Shown in pieces: positions 21,501 through 33,828 of a stretch of DNA of 64,000 nt. Each line of letters starts with the position of its first letter. Within the stretch, counting starts at the first letter, position 1. Source of the DNA: Volvox africanus (Eukaryota; Chlorophyta; Chlorophyceae; Chlamydomonadales; Volvocaceae). The stretch is taken from the NCBI GenBank assembly GCA_030268105.1, contig BSDZ01000014.1, positions 325,501 through 389,500 of the forward strand, read 5' to 3'. The notes under the pieces were generated by a model that ran no database searches, was not told where the DNA came from, and saw only the letters and a program-made list of their open reading frames with translations. Made by a program: the position numbers and the translations under genes.

Positions 21501-22551
21501 TGCGGTGTTCGTAATGGTCGATCGTCTGACTAAGATGGTTCACCTAGCACCATGCACATCATCCTGCACGGCTGAGCAAACCGCACGTTTGTTTTTCGAT
21601 AATGTGGTTCGGTTACACGGGATTTCCAAAAATGTGATCTCGGACCGCGGTGGACAGTTCACGTCTAAGTTTTGGGAAGCGCTCTGCAAACTAGTTGGCA
21701 TGCGCGTCAACCTGAGCACGGCGTATCACCCGCAGACTGATGGTCAAACCGAACACACAAACCGCACGTTGGGTGATATGTTGCGCAATTATGCTGGTCG
21801 CACACCACTCGTTTGGGATACGTATTTGACTGCGGCAGAATTCGCGCTTAACAATGCTGTTAACCGCTCTACAGGCAAAAGTCCGTTCTTTCTTAACTAC
21901 GGATTTCATCCCGCGCTACCCGTGTGGCGTGAGTTGGAAGTGAACGTGCCTGCTGCTAAACTTTTTGCCAAGTCTTTTATGTCCCGAATCACAGACGCTA
22001 AGTCGTGTTTGGACACGGCGCAGCAACGAACGACGGAATACTATAACAAATCCAAGCAGGATGTGACGTTTTCGGAGGGGCAACTCGTGTTGCTAAGCAC
22101 CAAGAACTTGCGTTCCTTGGCCGACGGATGCCGAAAACTCTTACCCCGCTGGATTGGTCCGTATCCTGTCATGCGAATGGTTGGGAATGTGGCTGTGGAG
22201 CTTGCATTGCCCACTGATATGACCATTCACCCCACGTTTCACGTATCGCTTGTTCGTCCGTATCGTAGTATGGAACCCGTCCCTGAGCCTGCTAACGCCC
22301 CCGCAGCGATCGAACCAGTTCCCGAGACCTGGATCGCTGGTAAACAGAAGTTTTACGATGTGGAGCGGGTGTTAGATTATCGCGCGCGTCGTGTGGGCCG
22401 ACACCGACGTAAGCGAACAGTACACGAGTACTTGGTTAAGTGGACAGGGTATACCGACGAGCACAACTCATGGGAACCGGCACGCAACTTCTCACAGGAC
22501 ATGAAACCCCTGCTCGAAGAAGCCCGCAAACGTGCCACGCAAGCCCAATGA
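18512..22551 (+). pseudogene. pol: Gypsy-2 pol with chromodomain (one nonsense codon, one 22-bp deletion)
   Basis: Pol is in frame with gag beyond the UAG. Protease has DTGAS near 19152. TAA at 19709-19711 replaces an AAA Lys codon of gypsy-1 just before RT. RT follows at 19733 onward with [11 protein letters not shown] and YLDD (near 20235), then RNase H (SDASIFGSG near 20695). A 22-bp deletion at about 21203 shifts the frame before integrase. The rest is open to 22551: HHCC finger (GHPGSKRL, CSLCQRN), DD35E core (SMDFVV, ISDRGGQF, DGQTE) and an intact chromodomain (EYLVKWTGYTDEHNSWEP). Chromodomains tether integrase to modified histones, the hallmark of chromoviruses. Confidence 0.94.
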
Positions 22552-22595
22552 CCCCTGCAGTCGATGCTGTATGATGCAGCGAGGACGCTGCATAT

Positions 22596-22610
22596 GGGAG
22601 GGGGGATAAT
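22596..22610 (+). other. Gypsy-2 polypurine tract
   Basis: GGGAGGGGGGATAAT lies directly before the 3' LTR, identical to gypsy-1. Confidence 0.85.
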
Positions 22611-23434
22611 TGTTGTGCTACGGTTCATTTCCCGCCGACGCGTAGGTCGACGCGATCCTACGAGGCGAAGTGCTTTTGTGATGAACGCATTACATATGAA
22701 TGAATCTGCATGATATAAATGTATTCGCATACATTTATATATGCATCTGGCATGTTGTCATTATCCATCGCGACATCGCATCATGGCAAATCCGCCTAGC
22801 ATGCATGAATGACCGAATCATTGAAGTGCGCATTATGCTCGTGCTACGAAACGATAAGTAATATTATCTGATATAATATTACTTCATTTAAGCACACGTT
22901 GAGAGCGCCGCCCTCGTCGCGATACATGCCCTGCAACCGGATATCGTTATCCGGACCCTTGCATCATGCGAATGCCGGAAAGGCTTATACGTTGTTACGA
23001 GTAGACATCGCCCATACGCAGTAGGGTTGTCACACTTAGGATCGGCCTCCTAATGTGAATCGTACGGCACTGCGATGCTGCGAGTATAACAGATGCGAGG
23101 ACGGCTAAGCTAGACAAGACATTCGATACCAGAGAACACTTGTGTGTTCTACATTACTATTGCTATACGATATTCTACTTAGCCCGAGCTAACACTGAAC
23201 TTCGCTAATCACCGCCGCGTGATGATTGCTTGCTTCCGGTGCTGACGGCGATTTCGTCCATTGCATCATTCCGATCTGTAAGACCGTAAGTTATATCTCT
23301 CTTCGTCTTGAAGTCTTCCGCTGTCTCTGTTTGCTCTCGCTTGCCTTGCTGTACTTGCAAGTGCTCGCGCATCGGTGTCGATAGTCTCCAGACGTGCAGA
23401 TACTTATGAGCAAACGCGAACGAGAGGTACAACA
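22611..23434 (+). repeat. Gypsy-2 3' LTR (824 bp)
   Basis: It is the same length as the 5' LTR and differs from it at about five sites by eye (for example CACACTTAGG versus CACATCTAGG, and GTGCTGACGG versus GCGCTGACGG). The second TATCA follows at 23435. Confidence 0.96.
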
Positions 23435-24111
23435 TATCACTCTCTCACGAATCATGTGATGCTGTACATCAATATGCTTAGACCGTGATGAGGTAATGGG
23501 GTTGTTGCCTAGGTCTAAGGCCCCTTGTGAGTCTATGTTGATTCTGATTCCGTCCGAGTCCGCCTTTAGGTCCCCGCATAGCTTATTCAGCCAAAGGACT
23601 TCCCTGACGGCGCTGGAAAGGGCCTGGTATTCAGCCTCCATGGATGACGCTGCCACAGTGCGCTGCAACTGATTGCTCCAGCTGATTGCGGTACCATTGA
23701 CGTGAAATACGTACCCAGTCGTAGATCGCCTTGAGTTTAGTGTCTCCTGCCCAGTCCGAATCACAGTATCCATCGATGATCTCCTTGCTCTCCCGCCGGA
23801 ACTGTAGGCCCAGGTTGCGTGTGCCCGCCACGTAGCGAAGGACCCCCTTTGCCATGCCCATTGCTGGTTTGGTTGGCTTGGCCATGAACCGTGACAATAT
23901 GCTGAGGGCGAAGCCAAGGTCTGGGCGCGTGCTGACTGCCAGGTAGTTGAGCTCGCCAATGAGTGCTCTGTACAGTGTCGGATCCTCCAACAGCTCGGTG
24001 TCTTTGTCCAGGTGAAGTTTTGCGCCCACAGCTATGGGGATGGCTCTGGGTTTAACCTCGCTCATGCCATGCTTATGCAGGATGCGTTCCACATAGCTGG
24101 ATTGTGATAAC
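23435..24111 (-). pseudogene. Copia pol 3' part: RT C-terminus and RNase H (unit 2)
   Basis: It holds the same RNase H region and the same single-base frame break as unit 1. It is interrupted by gypsy-2 after the MIRERV segment, so its last residues lie at 15866-15985. The right border is the ATAAC duplication of the solo LTR. Confidence 0.9.
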
Positions 24112-24944
24112 TGTTGTGCTACGGTTCGTTTCCCGCCGATGCGTAGGTCGATGCGACCCTACGAGGCAAAGTGTTATCTTGATGAATGCACGAATGACTA
24201 TTGCATATGAATAAACCTGCATGATATAGATGTATTCGCATACATTTATATATGCATTTGGCATGTTATCATTATCCATCACGACATTGCATCATGGCAA
24301 ATCCGCCTAGCATGCATGAAATACCGAATCATTGAAGTGCGCATTAAGCTTGTGCTATGAAACGATAAGTAATATTATTTGATATAATATTACTTCATTA
24401 CAGCACACGTTGAGAGCGCCGCACTCGTCACAATGCATGCCTTGCAACCGAATATCGTTATTCGGACCCTTGCATCATGCGAATGCCGGAAAGGCTTATA
24501 CGTTGTTATGCTTGGACATCGCCTATACACAGTAGGGTTGTCACACTTAGGATCGGCCTCCTAGTGTGAATCGTAAGACATTGCGATGCTGCGAGTATAA
24601 CAGATGCAAGGACGGCTAAGCAAGACAAGACATTCGATACCAGAGGACACTCGTGTGTTCTACGCTATTATTACTATACGCTATTCTACTTAGCCCGAGC
24701 TAAGCCTAAACTTCGCTATTCACCGCCGCGTGATGATTGCTTGCTTCCGGCGCTGACGGTGATTACGTCCATTGCACCGCTTCGATCTGTAAGACTGTAA
24801 GTTATATCTCTTCTTGTTTGAAGTCTTCCGCTGTCTCTGTTTGCTCGCGCTTGTCTTGCTGTACTTGCAAGTACTCACTCATCGGTGTCAAAAGCCTTCA
24901 GACGCGCAGATACTTATGAGCAAACACGAAGGAGAGGTACAACA
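24112..24944 (+). repeat. Solo gypsy LTR in copia unit 2 (833 bp)
   Basis: It is flanked by ATAAC at 24107-24111 and 24945-24949. It lacks the 348-bp insertion seen in units 1 and 3. The hairpin CCGAATA/TATTCGG is intact near 24448-24465. Confidence 0.96.
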
Positions 24945-27366
24945 ATAACGTGATCTCTCCATTGGGCTGCCGTCGAACTTCCATGCCCAGAAATACCTCA
25001 ATGCGGCCAAGATCTCTTACCTTGGATAGTTTGCTGATTTCTGCCTTGAGATTTCGGATCAGCTCGGGGTCTTTAGCCGCAATGCACATGTCGTCCACGT
25101 GGACCAGCACGAACACGTCTCCTTTGTTGTTGTTTGCTCTCAAGAACATCGCTTGGTCGGATTTGGAGGTGGTGAGTCCGATTTCAGCGAATTTGGTGCA
25201 CAGTTTGTCGTACCAGCAGCGGGATGCTTGGCGGAGGCCATATATCGACTTGAGCAGACGGCAGGCAGCTACTGGGGTCGCCAGGTCGTATCCCAGTGGT
25301 GGTTTCATCCAGATTTCTTCTTTGAGGTCGCCGTTCAAAAATGCCATGGAGACATCTACTTGGTGTACGTCGAAGTCCCTGGCAGCGGCAATGGCTAGGA
25401 TGGCCCGGAATGATGAGCCTCGTGATGTAGGTGCAAACAGTTCTCCAAAATCCACCCCCTCGCGTTGTGCGAAGCCCTTCGCAACCAGACGTGCCTTGTA
25501 TCGGTCGATTGAGCCATCAGGGCATGTCTTGACTTTGTAGACCCAGCGGCAGGGTAGGACGTTTGTGCCAGGGGGTGGGATGCCAATTTCCCAGGTGCCG
25601 TTGGTCATGTGGGCAATTATCTCGTCGTTCATTGCTTGTTGCCACTTGATGCGGTGAGGGCCTCTGATCGCATCATGGTGAGATTTGGGTTCTTGTATTC
25701 TGGTGGCCATGTTGATACGCGCTGCCACCGATCTTTGAGTGTGCCACCACTCACATGGGCGCTTTCGCACGCGGATGGGGTAGCGGTTGGCTAACATCGT
25801 GTTGTCCTCATCCATGTCTTCTTCTGTTACCATGTCCTCAATGTCGGAGTCGTCGGTGTCCTCAGGTTGTATTGGGTCTTGCCTTGGTTGGCTTCCCGAT
25901 GGGCCCGCTCCATCGTTGACGGCTCCTGTTCCCGCTGTATTTGGATAGCTTGGCGCTGTGCGTATTACGGGAGGTGGTGGTTGAGGTGGATTTGGCTCGT
26001 GGCCATCGCCATTGTGCGCATTGGTGGACATAGGGACAGCTCTCGGTCGTGGCTCTGGGTCGTCCATGTCGGAATCAGAGTCAGTTTCAGCATTGTCACG
26101 GTTGTCGTTCGAGGGTTTGTATGGTTCGTGCGTGGCCTGTTGTTCATCGAATACGACATCGCTGTGTCTTGATACTGACCCATCCGGGAATAATATCCGG
26201 TAGCTGCCGCCATCGCCATATCCCACCATTATACCTCGACGACTCACGGGATCCAGTTTGTTGTGCTTGGCCTTGGGCACGTGGACATAAGCCATGCAGC
26301 CAAAAACGCGCAAATGATCGACCTCTGGAACCTTTCCAGTGAAGAGCTCGTACGGGGTACGGGAGATACCATCTGCTGGTAGGTATATTGCGTAGGTAGT
26401 TGGCTGTGGCTGCCGCCTCAGCCCATATTTTTTGAGGGAGTTTGGATTCCAGTAATAGGGCGCGCATCTTTTCCAGCAGGGTCCGGTTTAACAGCTCTGC
26501 AGCGCCATTTTGTTCAAGGGTGTATCCAACTGTTGGCCCATGCCTGATCCCTCTGGAAGCAAAGAAGGCTTGCAGTTGGGAATTGACGAATTCTCCTCCT
26601 CTGTCGGACCGCATCTCCCACGTCTTATGTCCACACATGTTCTCCAGCTGATTTATCATCGTTACCAGCTTGTCCTTAACCGCCTCCTTGGTGTTGGTGA
26701 ATGCAACTGCTGAAAATTTTGTGCAGTCATCCAACAGTACCGTGACCCATTTGGGGTGTTGTCCGGCATGGGGCCGCAGACGTCCACATGGATGAGCTCC
26801 ATTGGTCTATCAGATTTGTGCCCCGTGGATTTGTGGGTTCCGCACGTTTGCCGTGATAAAACACAAGTCTCGCACTTGGCGGGGATGACCTTCTGTTGTG
26901 GTACACCGTCGACACCTATCACCATTCCGTGCCTGATTAGCTTCTGCAGACCTCCGAGTCCAATGTGCCCAAAGCGTCGGTGCCACAGGCCTTCGCTTTG
27001 GCTTGACAGCTTGGCGTGGGCAGCACCGGCAAAGCTGAAATGTGCGTCGTTAGGTTGACCGACGTCGCACTCCAACCTATATAAGTTACCTTCTCGTCGG
27101 CCTGCAATGATGATGTTTCCATAACGTTTTATGTAGACCATATGCTTGGTGAACATGATTTCCCCTTCATCGGATTTGTCGTTGATAGACGAGACGGACA
27201 GGACTTTGACGCAGCTGTGTGGCACCACGTAAACGTTGTTGATGGTGATTTTGGTGTCGGGGTAGAGTGTGGACACCAGTATGAGGGTGCCTACCGCGAT
27301 AGGTTGAATGGTTTCCCCACCCATGCTCATGAAAACGTTCCTGTCGGCTTATTCCAACCACGTTGG
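24945..27366 (-). pseudogene. Copia pol 5' part: integrase and RT (unit 2)
   Basis: Domain content is the same as in unit 1, with the 5-bp loss near 27331 and the shared integrase frame breaks. The DVHQVDVSM variant (Val for Leu) occurs only here and in unit 3, supporting a recent common origin. A PEQNG-to-LEQNG change affects the segment just before the catalytic Glu. Confidence 0.92.
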
Positions 27367-28551
27367 TTAGCTCCCGTTCGTCGTACGTGATGTGGTGATG
27401 TGGTGAGATGCGCTGGAGTCCACGTACCACCCTTGTAATTTGTCGTATTGGGATCCCACGAATGCGCAGTTCTCTGGTTGATTGGATCGTCGCCCTCCAC
27501 TTTCCTGTCGACTTGTTGGCCTGGATAATGCTGTGGCGTCAACGGTGTTGTGCCTCCTGTTGCCCTGGCGGTTGTAGTTGCCATCTTGCCTGTCGCGTCT
27601 TATTTGGCCTGGAGGTTGTGGTATGCGTGATGTGCGGCATTGTCGCGCGGTACGTCCATAATTTCCGCATAGTTGGCATTGCACTGTCCCGCCGTAGCCA
27701 TAACCTGATCTGTGTTCATGTTGGCTTACTCCGTTGCGGCCATCTCTTCCATAACTCCATGCATCTCCTTGATTGATGATTGGCATATTCCTGTATCCTC
27801 GATCAAATGTGTTGCCGCGATGGTTCCATTCGTCGTGGCTGTTGTTGGCAGCACTCCGTGTGCCTCCTCGACTTGTGCCGGCAAATGTGACCGAATTATC
27901 TCCGTAGTCGCGTTCAATTGTGTCATTGTGATTGCGGCTAGTCTCACTGTGATATTGTCCGGTGCTCCAATTGTCTCTTTGGCTTGTTGCACTGAAAGCA
28001 ACGGAATCACCCTCTGCATCGACTCGTTTCTCAAAAGCCAATAGTTGAGCGCCCACAGTATCCAAATTGTATTGGCCATTGACTGTCAGCGTGGTAACAA
28101 TGACCGAGAATTTCTTCGGCAGTCCCACCAGTAGATTGTAGGTAACTTCCCGTTCGGTAACGGGGTGTCCCACTTCCACCAAGTCCGTATATAGATTGCG
28201 GACGCGAGCCAGATATAAGATTAGGGCTTTATTTTGTGCCATTTTAAGGGCTGACAGTTCAGCAACAAGCTGAGATTTTCTTGCGTGGCTGCTTGCCGCA
28301 AAACCAGCCGCGAGCCTCTCCCATGCTCCCTTGGCGTTGGGTGCTGCTATGATAATTGCCAAGTGATGATCTTGGACATTTTTGACAAGGATGTTTCTGA
28401 CCTTGTTTGACGCGGCGATGTCCTCGTCGGTCATTGGTTCATCTCTCAGCCATCTATCCAGGTTGTTCTCTTGCATCATAGATTGGAATCTGAACGACCA
28501 CGTAGCATACTTGCTCAGACCTAATGGGTCTGATAACCTATCCTTTCCCAT
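27367..28551 (-). CDS. Copia gag-protease ORF (unit 2, longest open copy)
   Basis: This 394-residue open frame runs from ATG 28551, since the TGA of units 0 and 1 is ATA (Ile) here. N-terminal capsid helices (MGKDRLSDPLGLSKYATW, LARVRNLYTDLVEVG, PKKFSVIVTTL) precede a Gly/Asn-rich stretch and a defective knuckle CQLCGNYGRTARQC (Arg for His). A WYVDSSASHHIT protease-like motif lies just before the frame ends through the 8-bp duplication. It could encode a Gag-like protein but not a working polyprotein. The adjacent pol is broken, so function is doubtful. Unit 3 carries an identical-length copy. Confidence 0.75.
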   Translation of the reverse strand: MGKDRLSDPLGLSKYATWSFRFQSMMQENNLDRWLRDEPMTDEDIAASNKVRNILVKNVQDHHLAIIIAAPNAKGAWERLAAGFAASSHARKSQLVAELSALKMAQNKALILYLARVRNLYTDLVEVGHPVTEREVTYNLLVGLPKKFSVIVTTLTVNGQYNLDTVGAQLLAFEKRVDAEGDSVAFSATSQRDNWSTGQYHSETSRNHNDTIERDYGDNSVTFAGTSRGGTRSAANNSHDEWNHRGNTFDRGYRNMPIINQGDAWSYGRDGRNGVSQHEHRSGYGYGGTVQCQLCGNYGRTARQCRTSRIPQPPGQIRRDRQDGNYNRQGNRRHNTVDATALSRPTSRQESGGRRSNQPENCAFVGSQYDKLQGWYVDSSASHHITTSRTTNGS

Positions 28552-28768
28552 TGTTGCGCGTTATAGTTCCCGATGTAGGCAGGCGATTATGGTCGTTGTT
28601 GACCAGAGGCGGCGGTCGCTGTGCTCCGTATTTTGTGGACCAGTATTCGCGTCACGAGTGATTCCTCAATTCTCGCACCACGAGCAGTCGCTGATTTCGA
28701 CACTCAGAGCTTTTGGCGACTTCAGTTGTAGAGTCAAAGTTGCCAGACTTGTATTTGCCACCACCAAT

Positions 28769-29331
28769 TGAAAGCGCTTGGCCAAAAGATTGATGCCTAT
28801 GCCTTGACGAGATAATTACGGCTCAGAAGAGCCGGGGCTCATAACCTCTTACGAGGATAGGAGCAACCGATGCGAAACGTGGACAGATTACAATGTATTG
28901 ACGCAGGAACCGTGTATATTTGGCATAAATAATTATAGTATCAACGTTAGTAACGCGCAAGACTAACTAGAGCAGAGTGCACATAAACAATATACTCGCG
29001 ATAATAACTGTATGGCACTCGTCGCGATATCTAACTTACATCGCAGTTACTCGCACCTAAGTAAGAGCTATTACACAACCGTTACCAAACTGTATTACGA
29101 TGACGTGAAATCCCGCATAATCGCAACACACCCCCTCGGGATGCACGTCATGGTCGAATAGGGCACTTCAATATCACACCCCCTCAAAGTTAGTAGCGTC
29201 AAGTTGCTAAGTATCACTAAAATAAACCTCTACGATAAGGCAATTGAGACGATGCTGGACTGGTGCTGTTAGGTGCCACAATAAGAATAAGTCATCCTTC
29301 GCTTATGAAAGTTATTGTCAAATGAGATAAT
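28769..29331 (-). repeat. Copia LTR C (shared by units 2 and 3)
   Basis: This is the 563-bp LTR with the AAAAGATTGATGCC variant found in C, D and F (A, B and E have AAAACATTGATGCC). It lies 13568 bp from LTR B, exactly 6114 plus gypsy-2 and its duplicated TATCA. Confidence 0.8.
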
Positions 29332-29433
29332 AACTTCACTTTCGAATACAGATTAACTACAGCCAGCCACCCGGACTCACGCCTTATTGGCCTATATGAG
29401 CTGGTCTCTACCAACAAATCGATGACTTCCTCG

Positions 29434-30225
29434 TCAGGTATCGTCTAGTCCCATTTCTCGGCGGCACCAGACGAACTTTCCTTCTGGCAGTGGTTTGGTC
29501 AATGCGTCCGCCACCATCTCCTCCGAGCCTCAGTGCCACGTCGCCCTCTATCACTCTCTCACGAATCATGTGATGCTGTACATCAATATGCTTAGACCGT
29601 GATGAGGTAATGGGGTTGTTGCCTAGGTCTAAGGCCCCTTGTGAGTCTATGTTGATTCTGATTCCGTCCGAGTCCGCCTTTAGGTCCCCGCATAGCTTAT
29701 TCAGCCAAAGGACTTCCCTGACGGCGCTGGAAAGGGCCTGGTATTCAGCCTCCATGGATGACGCTGCCACAGTGCACTGCAACTGATTGCTCCAGCTGAT
29801 TGCGGTACCATTGACGTGAAATACGTACCCAGTCGTAGATCGCCTTGAGTTTAGTGTCTCCTGCCCAGTCCGAATCGCAGTATCCATCGATGATCTCCTT
29901 GCTCTCCCGCCGGAACTGTAGGCCCAGGTTGTGCGTGCCCGCCACGTAGCAAAGGACCCCCTTTGCCATGCCCATTGCTGGTTTGGTTGGCTTGGCCATG
30001 AACCGTGACAATATGCTGAGGGTGAAGCCAAGGTCTGGGCGCGTGCTGACTGCCAGGTAGTTGAGCTCGCCAATGAGTGCTCTGTACGGTGTCGGATCCT
30101 CCAACAGCTCGGTGTCTTTGTCCAGGTGAAGTTTTGCGCCCACAGCTATGGGGATGGCTCTGGGTTTAACCTCGCTCATGCCATGCTTATGCAGGATGCG
30201 TTCCACATAGCTGGATTGTGATAAC
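29434..30225 (-). pseudogene. Copia pol 3' part: RT C-terminus and RNase H (unit 3)
   Basis: The region is full length, ending at the TGA complementary to 29434-29436. RNase H motifs DSDWAGD, STTGYVF and MEAEYQALS are present across two frames. The terminal VADALTKPLP motif is in the third frame. The 39-bp segment lost from unit 1 is present. Confidence 0.9.
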
Positions 30226-31406
30226 TGTTGTGCTACGGTTCATTTCCCGCCAATGCGTAGGTGGATGCGACCCTACGAGGCGAAGTGTTATCTTGATGAA
30301 TGCACGAATGACTATTGCATATGAATGAACCTGCATGATATAGATGTATTCGCATACATTTATGTGACATGGCAAGCCAAAAGTCAATCCTCCATTGACA
30401 ACCGCTTCTTTAGGCGTACACAAGTCTACATAAGAGCCTTGGGAACGTGAGGCGACACACAGCGTCGGGCGTTGTGCAGTATTCTCTGGAAGCGGGGATT
30501 GGGGTCCAGGGAGATTTGTGTGTGTGTGTGTGTGTATGTGTGTGTGTGTGTGTGTGTTGCACGTATATCGCTACACAGCGCCAATGAAACGCGACCGTGG
30601 TCTGGTAAGGTTTGGTGCCAAAGCGGGAGAGGAGACGGGTGACAGAACGCAACGGGGGAGGATGGCTTGAGAGTTGTGTCGGGAAGTTGGCAGCAGGCCG
30701 TATACATTTATATATGCATTTGGCATGTTATCATTGTCCATCACGACATTGCATCATGGCAAATCCGCCTAGCATGCATGAAATACCGAATCATTGAAAT
30801 GCGCATTAAGCTTGTGCTATGAAACGATAAGTAATATTATTTGATATAATATTACTTCATTACAGCACACGTTGAGAGCGCCGCACTCGTCACAATGCAT
30901 GCCTTGCAACCGAATATCGTTATTCGGACCCTTGCATCATGCGAATGCCGGAAAGGCTTATACGTTGTTATGCTTGGACATCGCCTATACACAGTAGGGT
31001 TGTCACACTTAGGATCGGCCTCCTAGTGTGAATCGTAAGACATTGCGATGCTGCGAGTATAACAGATGCAAGGACGGCTAAGCAAGACAAGACATTCGAT
31101 ACCGGAGGACACTCGTGTGTTCTACGCTATTATTACTATACGCTATCCTACTTAGCCCGAGCTAAGCCTAAACTTCGCTATTCACCGCCGCGTGATGATT
31201 GCTTGCTTCCGGCGCTGACGGTGATTACGTCCATTGCACCGCTTCGATCTGTAAGACTGTAAGTTATATCTCTTCTTGTTTGAAGTCTTCCGCTGTCTCT
31301 GTTTGCTCGTGCTTGTCTTGCTGTACTTGCAAGTACTCACTCATCGGTGTCAAAAGCCTTCAGACGCGCAGATACTTATGAGCAAACACGAAGGAGAGGT
31401 ACAACA
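30226..31406 (+). repeat. Solo gypsy LTR in copia unit 3 (with 348-bp insertion)
   Basis: ATAAC flanks at 30221-30225 and 31407-31411. The insertion is at 30364-30711, with a perfect ATACATTTAT duplication at 30354-30363 and 30702-30711 and a (GT)n run at 30517-30557. The LTR is otherwise 833 bp. Confidence 0.96.
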
Positions 31407-33828
31407 ATAACGTGATCTCTCCATTGGGCTGCCGTCGAACTTCCATGCCCAGAAATACCTCAATGCGGCCAAGATCTCTTACCTTGGATAGTTTGCTGAT
31501 TTCTGCCTTGAGATTTCGGATCAGCTCGGGGTCTTTAGCCGCAATGCACATGTCGTCCACGTGGACCAGCACGAACACGTCTCCTTTGTTGTTGTTTGCT
31601 CTCAAGAACATCGCTTGGTCGGATTTGGAGGTGGTGAGTCCGATTTCAGCGAATTTGGTGCACAGTTTGTCGTACCAGCAGCGGGATGCTTGGCGGAGGC
31701 CATATATCGACTTGAGCAGACGGCAGGCAGCTACTGGGGTCGCCAGGTCGTATCCCAGTGGTGGTTTCATCCAGATTTCTTCTTTGAGGTCGCCGTTCAA
31801 AAATGCCATGGAGACATCTACTTGGTGTACGTCGAAGTCCCTGGCAGCGGCAATGGCTAGGATGGCCCGGAATGATGAGCCTCGTGATGTAGGTGCAAAC
31901 AGTTCTCCAAAATCCACCCCCTCGCGTTGTGCGAAGCCCTTCGCAACCAGACGTGCCTTGTATCGGTCGATTGAGCCATCAGGGCATGTCTTGACTTTGT
32001 AGACCCAGCGGCAGGGTAGGACGTTTGTGCCAGGGGGTGGGATGCCAATTTCCCAGGTGCCGTTGGTCATGTGGGCAATTATCTCGTCGTTCATTGCTTG
32101 TTGCCACTTGATGCGGTGAGGGCCTCTGATCGCATCATGGTGAGATTTGGGTTCTTGTATTCTGGTGGCCATGTTGATACGCGCTGCCACCGATCTTTGA
32201 GTGTGCCACCACTCACATGGGCGCTTTCGCACGCGGATGGGGTAGCGGTTGGCTAACATCGTGTTGTCCTCATCCATGTCTTCTTCTGTTACCATGTCCT
32301 CAATGTCGGAGTCGTCGGTGTCCTCAGGTTGTATTGGGTCTTGCCTTGGTTGGCTTCCCGATGGGCCCGCTCCATCGTTGACGGCTCCTGTTCCCGCTGT
32401 ATTTGGATAGCTTGGCGCTGTGCGTATTACGGGAGGTGGTGGTTGAGGTGGATTTGGCTCGTGGCCATCACCATTGTGCGCATTGGTGGACATAGGGACA
32501 GCTCTCGGTCGTGGCTCTGGGTCGTCCATGTCGGAATCAGAGTCAGTTTCAGCATTGTCACGGTTGTCGTTCGAGGGTTTGTATGGTTCGTGCGTGGCCT
32601 GTTGTTCATCGAATACGACATCGCTGTGTCTTGATACTGACCCATCCGGGAATAATATCCGGTAGCTGCCGCCATCGCCATATCCCACCATTATACCTCG
32701 ACGACTCACGGGATCCAGTTTGTTGTGCTTGGCCTTGGGCACGTGGACATAAGCCATGCAGCCAAAAACGCGCAAATGATCGACCTCTGGAACCTTTCCA
32801 GTGAAGAGCTCGTACGGGGTACGGGAGATACCATCTGCTGGTAGGTATATTGCGTAGGTAGTTGGCTGTGGCTGCCGCCTCAGCCCATATTTTTTGAGGG
32901 AGTTTGGATTCCAGTAATAGGGCGCGCATCTTTTCCAACAGGGTCCGGTTTAACAGCTCTGCAGCGCCATTTTGTTCAGGGGTGTATCCAACTGTTGGCC
33001 CATGCCTGATCCCTCTGGAAGCAAAGAAGGCTTGCAGTTGGGAATTGACGAATTCTCCTCCTCTGTCGGACCGCATCTCCCACGTCTTATGTCCACACAT
33101 GTTCTCCAGCTGATTTATCATCGTTACCAGCTTGTCCTTAACCGCCTCCTTGGTGTTGGTGAATGCAACTGCTGAAAATTTTGTGCAGTCATCCAACAGT
33201 ACCGTGACCCATTTGGGGTGTTGTCCGGCATGGGGCCGCAGACGTCCACATGGATGAGCTCCATTGGTCTATCAGATTTGTGCCCCGTGGATTTGTGGGT
33301 TCCGCACGTTTGCCGTGATAAAACACAAGTCTCGCACTTGGCGGGGATGACCTTCTGTTGTGGTACACCGTCGACACCTATCACCATTCCGTGCCTGATT
33401 AGCTTCTGCAGACCTCCGAGTCCAATGTGCCCAAAGCGTCGGTGCCACAGGCCTTCGCTTTGGCTTGACAGCTTGGCGTGGGCAGCACCGGCAAAGCTGA
33501 AATGTGCGTCGTTAGGTTGACCGACGTCGCACTCCAACCTATATAAGTTACCTTCTCGTCGGCCTGCAATGATGATGTTTCCATAACGTTTTATGTAGAC
33601 CATATGCTTGGTGAACATGATTTCCCCTTCATCGGATTTGTCGTTGATAGACGAGACGGACAGGACTTTGACGCAGCTGTGTGGCACCACGTAAACGTTG
33701 TTGATGGTGATTTTGGTGTCGGGGTAGAGTGTGGACACCAGTATGAGGGTGCCTACCGCGATAGGTTGAATGGTTTCCCCACCCATGCTCATGAAAACGT
33801 TCCTGTCGGCTTATTCCAACCACGTTGG
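31407..33828 (-). pseudogene. Copia pol 5' part: integrase and RT (unit 3)
   Basis: It is nearly base-for-base the unit 2 copy, including the Val variant in DVHQVDVSM. It keeps PEQNGAAE in integrase. The same 5-bp loss near 33793 and the same integrase frame breaks are present. Confidence 0.92.

Larger units (their letters stand above)
15986..23434 (+). mobile_element. Gypsy-2: Ty3/gypsy chromovirus, young near full-length copy
   Basis: This 7449-bp element has two 824-bp LTRs that differ at only about five positions by eye, so insertion was recent. The target duplication TATCA lies at 15981-15985 and 23435-23439. The uninterrupted site is visible in units 1, 3, 4 and 5. Its LTRs form a subfamily distinct from gypsy-1 and the solo LTRs (for example GACGCGTAGGTCGACGCG near the start). 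Gag is intact. Pol carries one nonsense codon and one 22-bp deletion, so the copy is probably non-autonomous. Confidence 0.96.
15764..28768 (-). mobile_element. Copia unit 2 (split by gypsy-2)
   Basis: Host segments are 15764-15985 and 23435-28768. Gypsy-2 lies in the pol C-terminus at TATCA. Without gypsy-2 the unit has the basic 6114-bp period. Its solo LTR lacks the 348-bp insertion. From integrase to gag it is almost identical to unit 3, with ORFs of equal length at 24898-28551 and 31360-35013. Confidence 0.93.
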